A stretch of 6,610 nucleotides of DNA from JAYEJW01 sp034716535 (GTDB taxonomy: Bacteria > Pseudomonadota > Gammaproteobacteria > Chromatiales > Chromatiaceae), in NCBI GenBank assembly GCA_034716535.1, contig JAYEJW010000556.1:1-6610 (forward strand), written 5' to 3'. Below the pieces are notes generated by a model that did no database searches, was not told the DNA's origin, and saw only the letters and a program-made list of their open reading frames with translations. The stretch's first letter is position 1. The number at the start of each line of letters is the position of its first letter. Of this stretch, positions 6,193 to 6,610 are shown one piece after another. The position numbers were made by a program, and so were the translations under genes.

Positions 6193-6610
6193 ATGAAATA
6201 CCGATTCATAGCCTTTCACACGATGACGCGGGGCTCAGAGAAACCCTCCTATGTCGTCGACAGCGCCAGGCTTCTCGCAGAGACCGGCGCCAGGGTAATG
6301 GTGCTCGACGGGCTAATGTACGAGCAGGGCACCGTTCCCCACCGGATCTTCCAGACCCTCGGAGCGGCACCGGTCCTGGAAGACGGCAAAAACCTCTACG
6401 ATCTGATCTGCGATTACGAAACCCTCTGCGCAGGCCGGGATTTCCCCGGAGCCGAGTGCAACAGGAGCGTCCTCGAGCAGTTGGGGTTTCCGGTTACGAG
6501 GCGATATCGCGGAGGTCTGCTGCCCGATGTGTGCGGGCGCGTCTCCCCCCTGCCCAACCGGGAAAAGATCGCTTTCCTCCCAGGCAGCAACGGTAACGTG
6601 GTCGAGGTAC
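6193..6610 (+). CDS. Unknown protein, N-terminal 139 residues, 3' end outside window
   Basis: A frame open from ATG 6193 to the window edge; an in-frame TAA at 6118 bounds it upstream and no other standard start lies between. The product begins M-K-Y-R-F-I-A-F-H-T-M-T-R-G and continues with an alternating strand-helix pattern (Y-V-V-D-S-A-R-L-L-A-E-T-G-A-R-V-M-V-L-D-G), which looks like the first part of a Rossmann-like fold. Four cysteines occur at residues 75, 82, 92 and 121. I do not recognise the family. Glycosyltransferases with a GT-B fold can start this way, and the divergent neighbour is a glycosyltransferase, but that is only a hint. Codon use is GC-rich and even, unlike the arginine- and proline-rich reading in the overlapping frame that starts at 6024. 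No clear ribosome site precedes the ATG; ATG 6223 is an alternative start without one either. Confidence 0.65.
   Translation, partial: MKYRFIAFHTMTRGSEKPSYVVDSARLLAETGARVMVLDGLMYEQGTVPHRIFQTLGAAPVLEDGKNLYDLICDYETLCAGRDFPGAECNRSVLEQLGFPVTRRYRGGLLPDVCGRVSPLPNREKIAFLPGSNGNVVEV

Noticed and set aside
6024..6596. Plus-strand open frame of 190 codons at the right end
   Set aside because: It crosses the tandem repeat and turns into Arg/Pro-rich sequence over the real frame that starts at 6193.

Overview
The window is GC-rich bacterial DNA with tightly packed genes. The gene types (tandem CorC/CNNM transporters, an HBM-HAMP sensor, a GT-A glycosyltransferase) and codon use fit a high-GC proteobacterium, probably a gammaproteobacterium. 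That placement is an inference from style, not from a marker gene.

Left part (1-1747, + strand): two CorC/HlyC (CNNM-type) membrane proteins lie head to tail with one base between them. The first is cut by the window edge and shows only its CBS end, its CorC-associated domain and an acidic tail. The second is complete (419 aa: CNNM membrane domain, CBS pair, CorC domain). They are probably co-transcribed and serve in cation (Mg2+/Co2+ type) transport or resistance.

Middle (1748-3612): after a gap of about 130 bases comes one + strand gene for a membrane sensor. It has two membrane segments, a large helical periplasmic domain with three RRxEK-type motifs (HBM-like) and a HAMP domain, but no recognisable chemotaxis, kinase or cyclase output domain. 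A perfect 8-bp hairpin spans its stop codon.

Right part (3613-5839, - strand): three genes read leftwards as a probable operon. They are a family 2 glycosyltransferase, a predicted barrel-fold protein of unknown function with a D-x-E motif (possibly a glycosidase-like hydrolase), and a small very basic protein. The pairing of a glycosyltransferase with a barrel protein suggests work on a cell-surface or secreted glycan, but no substrate can be read from the sequence.

Right end (5840-6610): a divergent intergenic region of about 350 bases is much richer in A+T than its surroundings. It holds a candidate promoter for the glycosyltransferase operon and an almost perfect tandem repeat of a 21-base unit. 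From 6193 a + strand gene of unknown family runs off the window.
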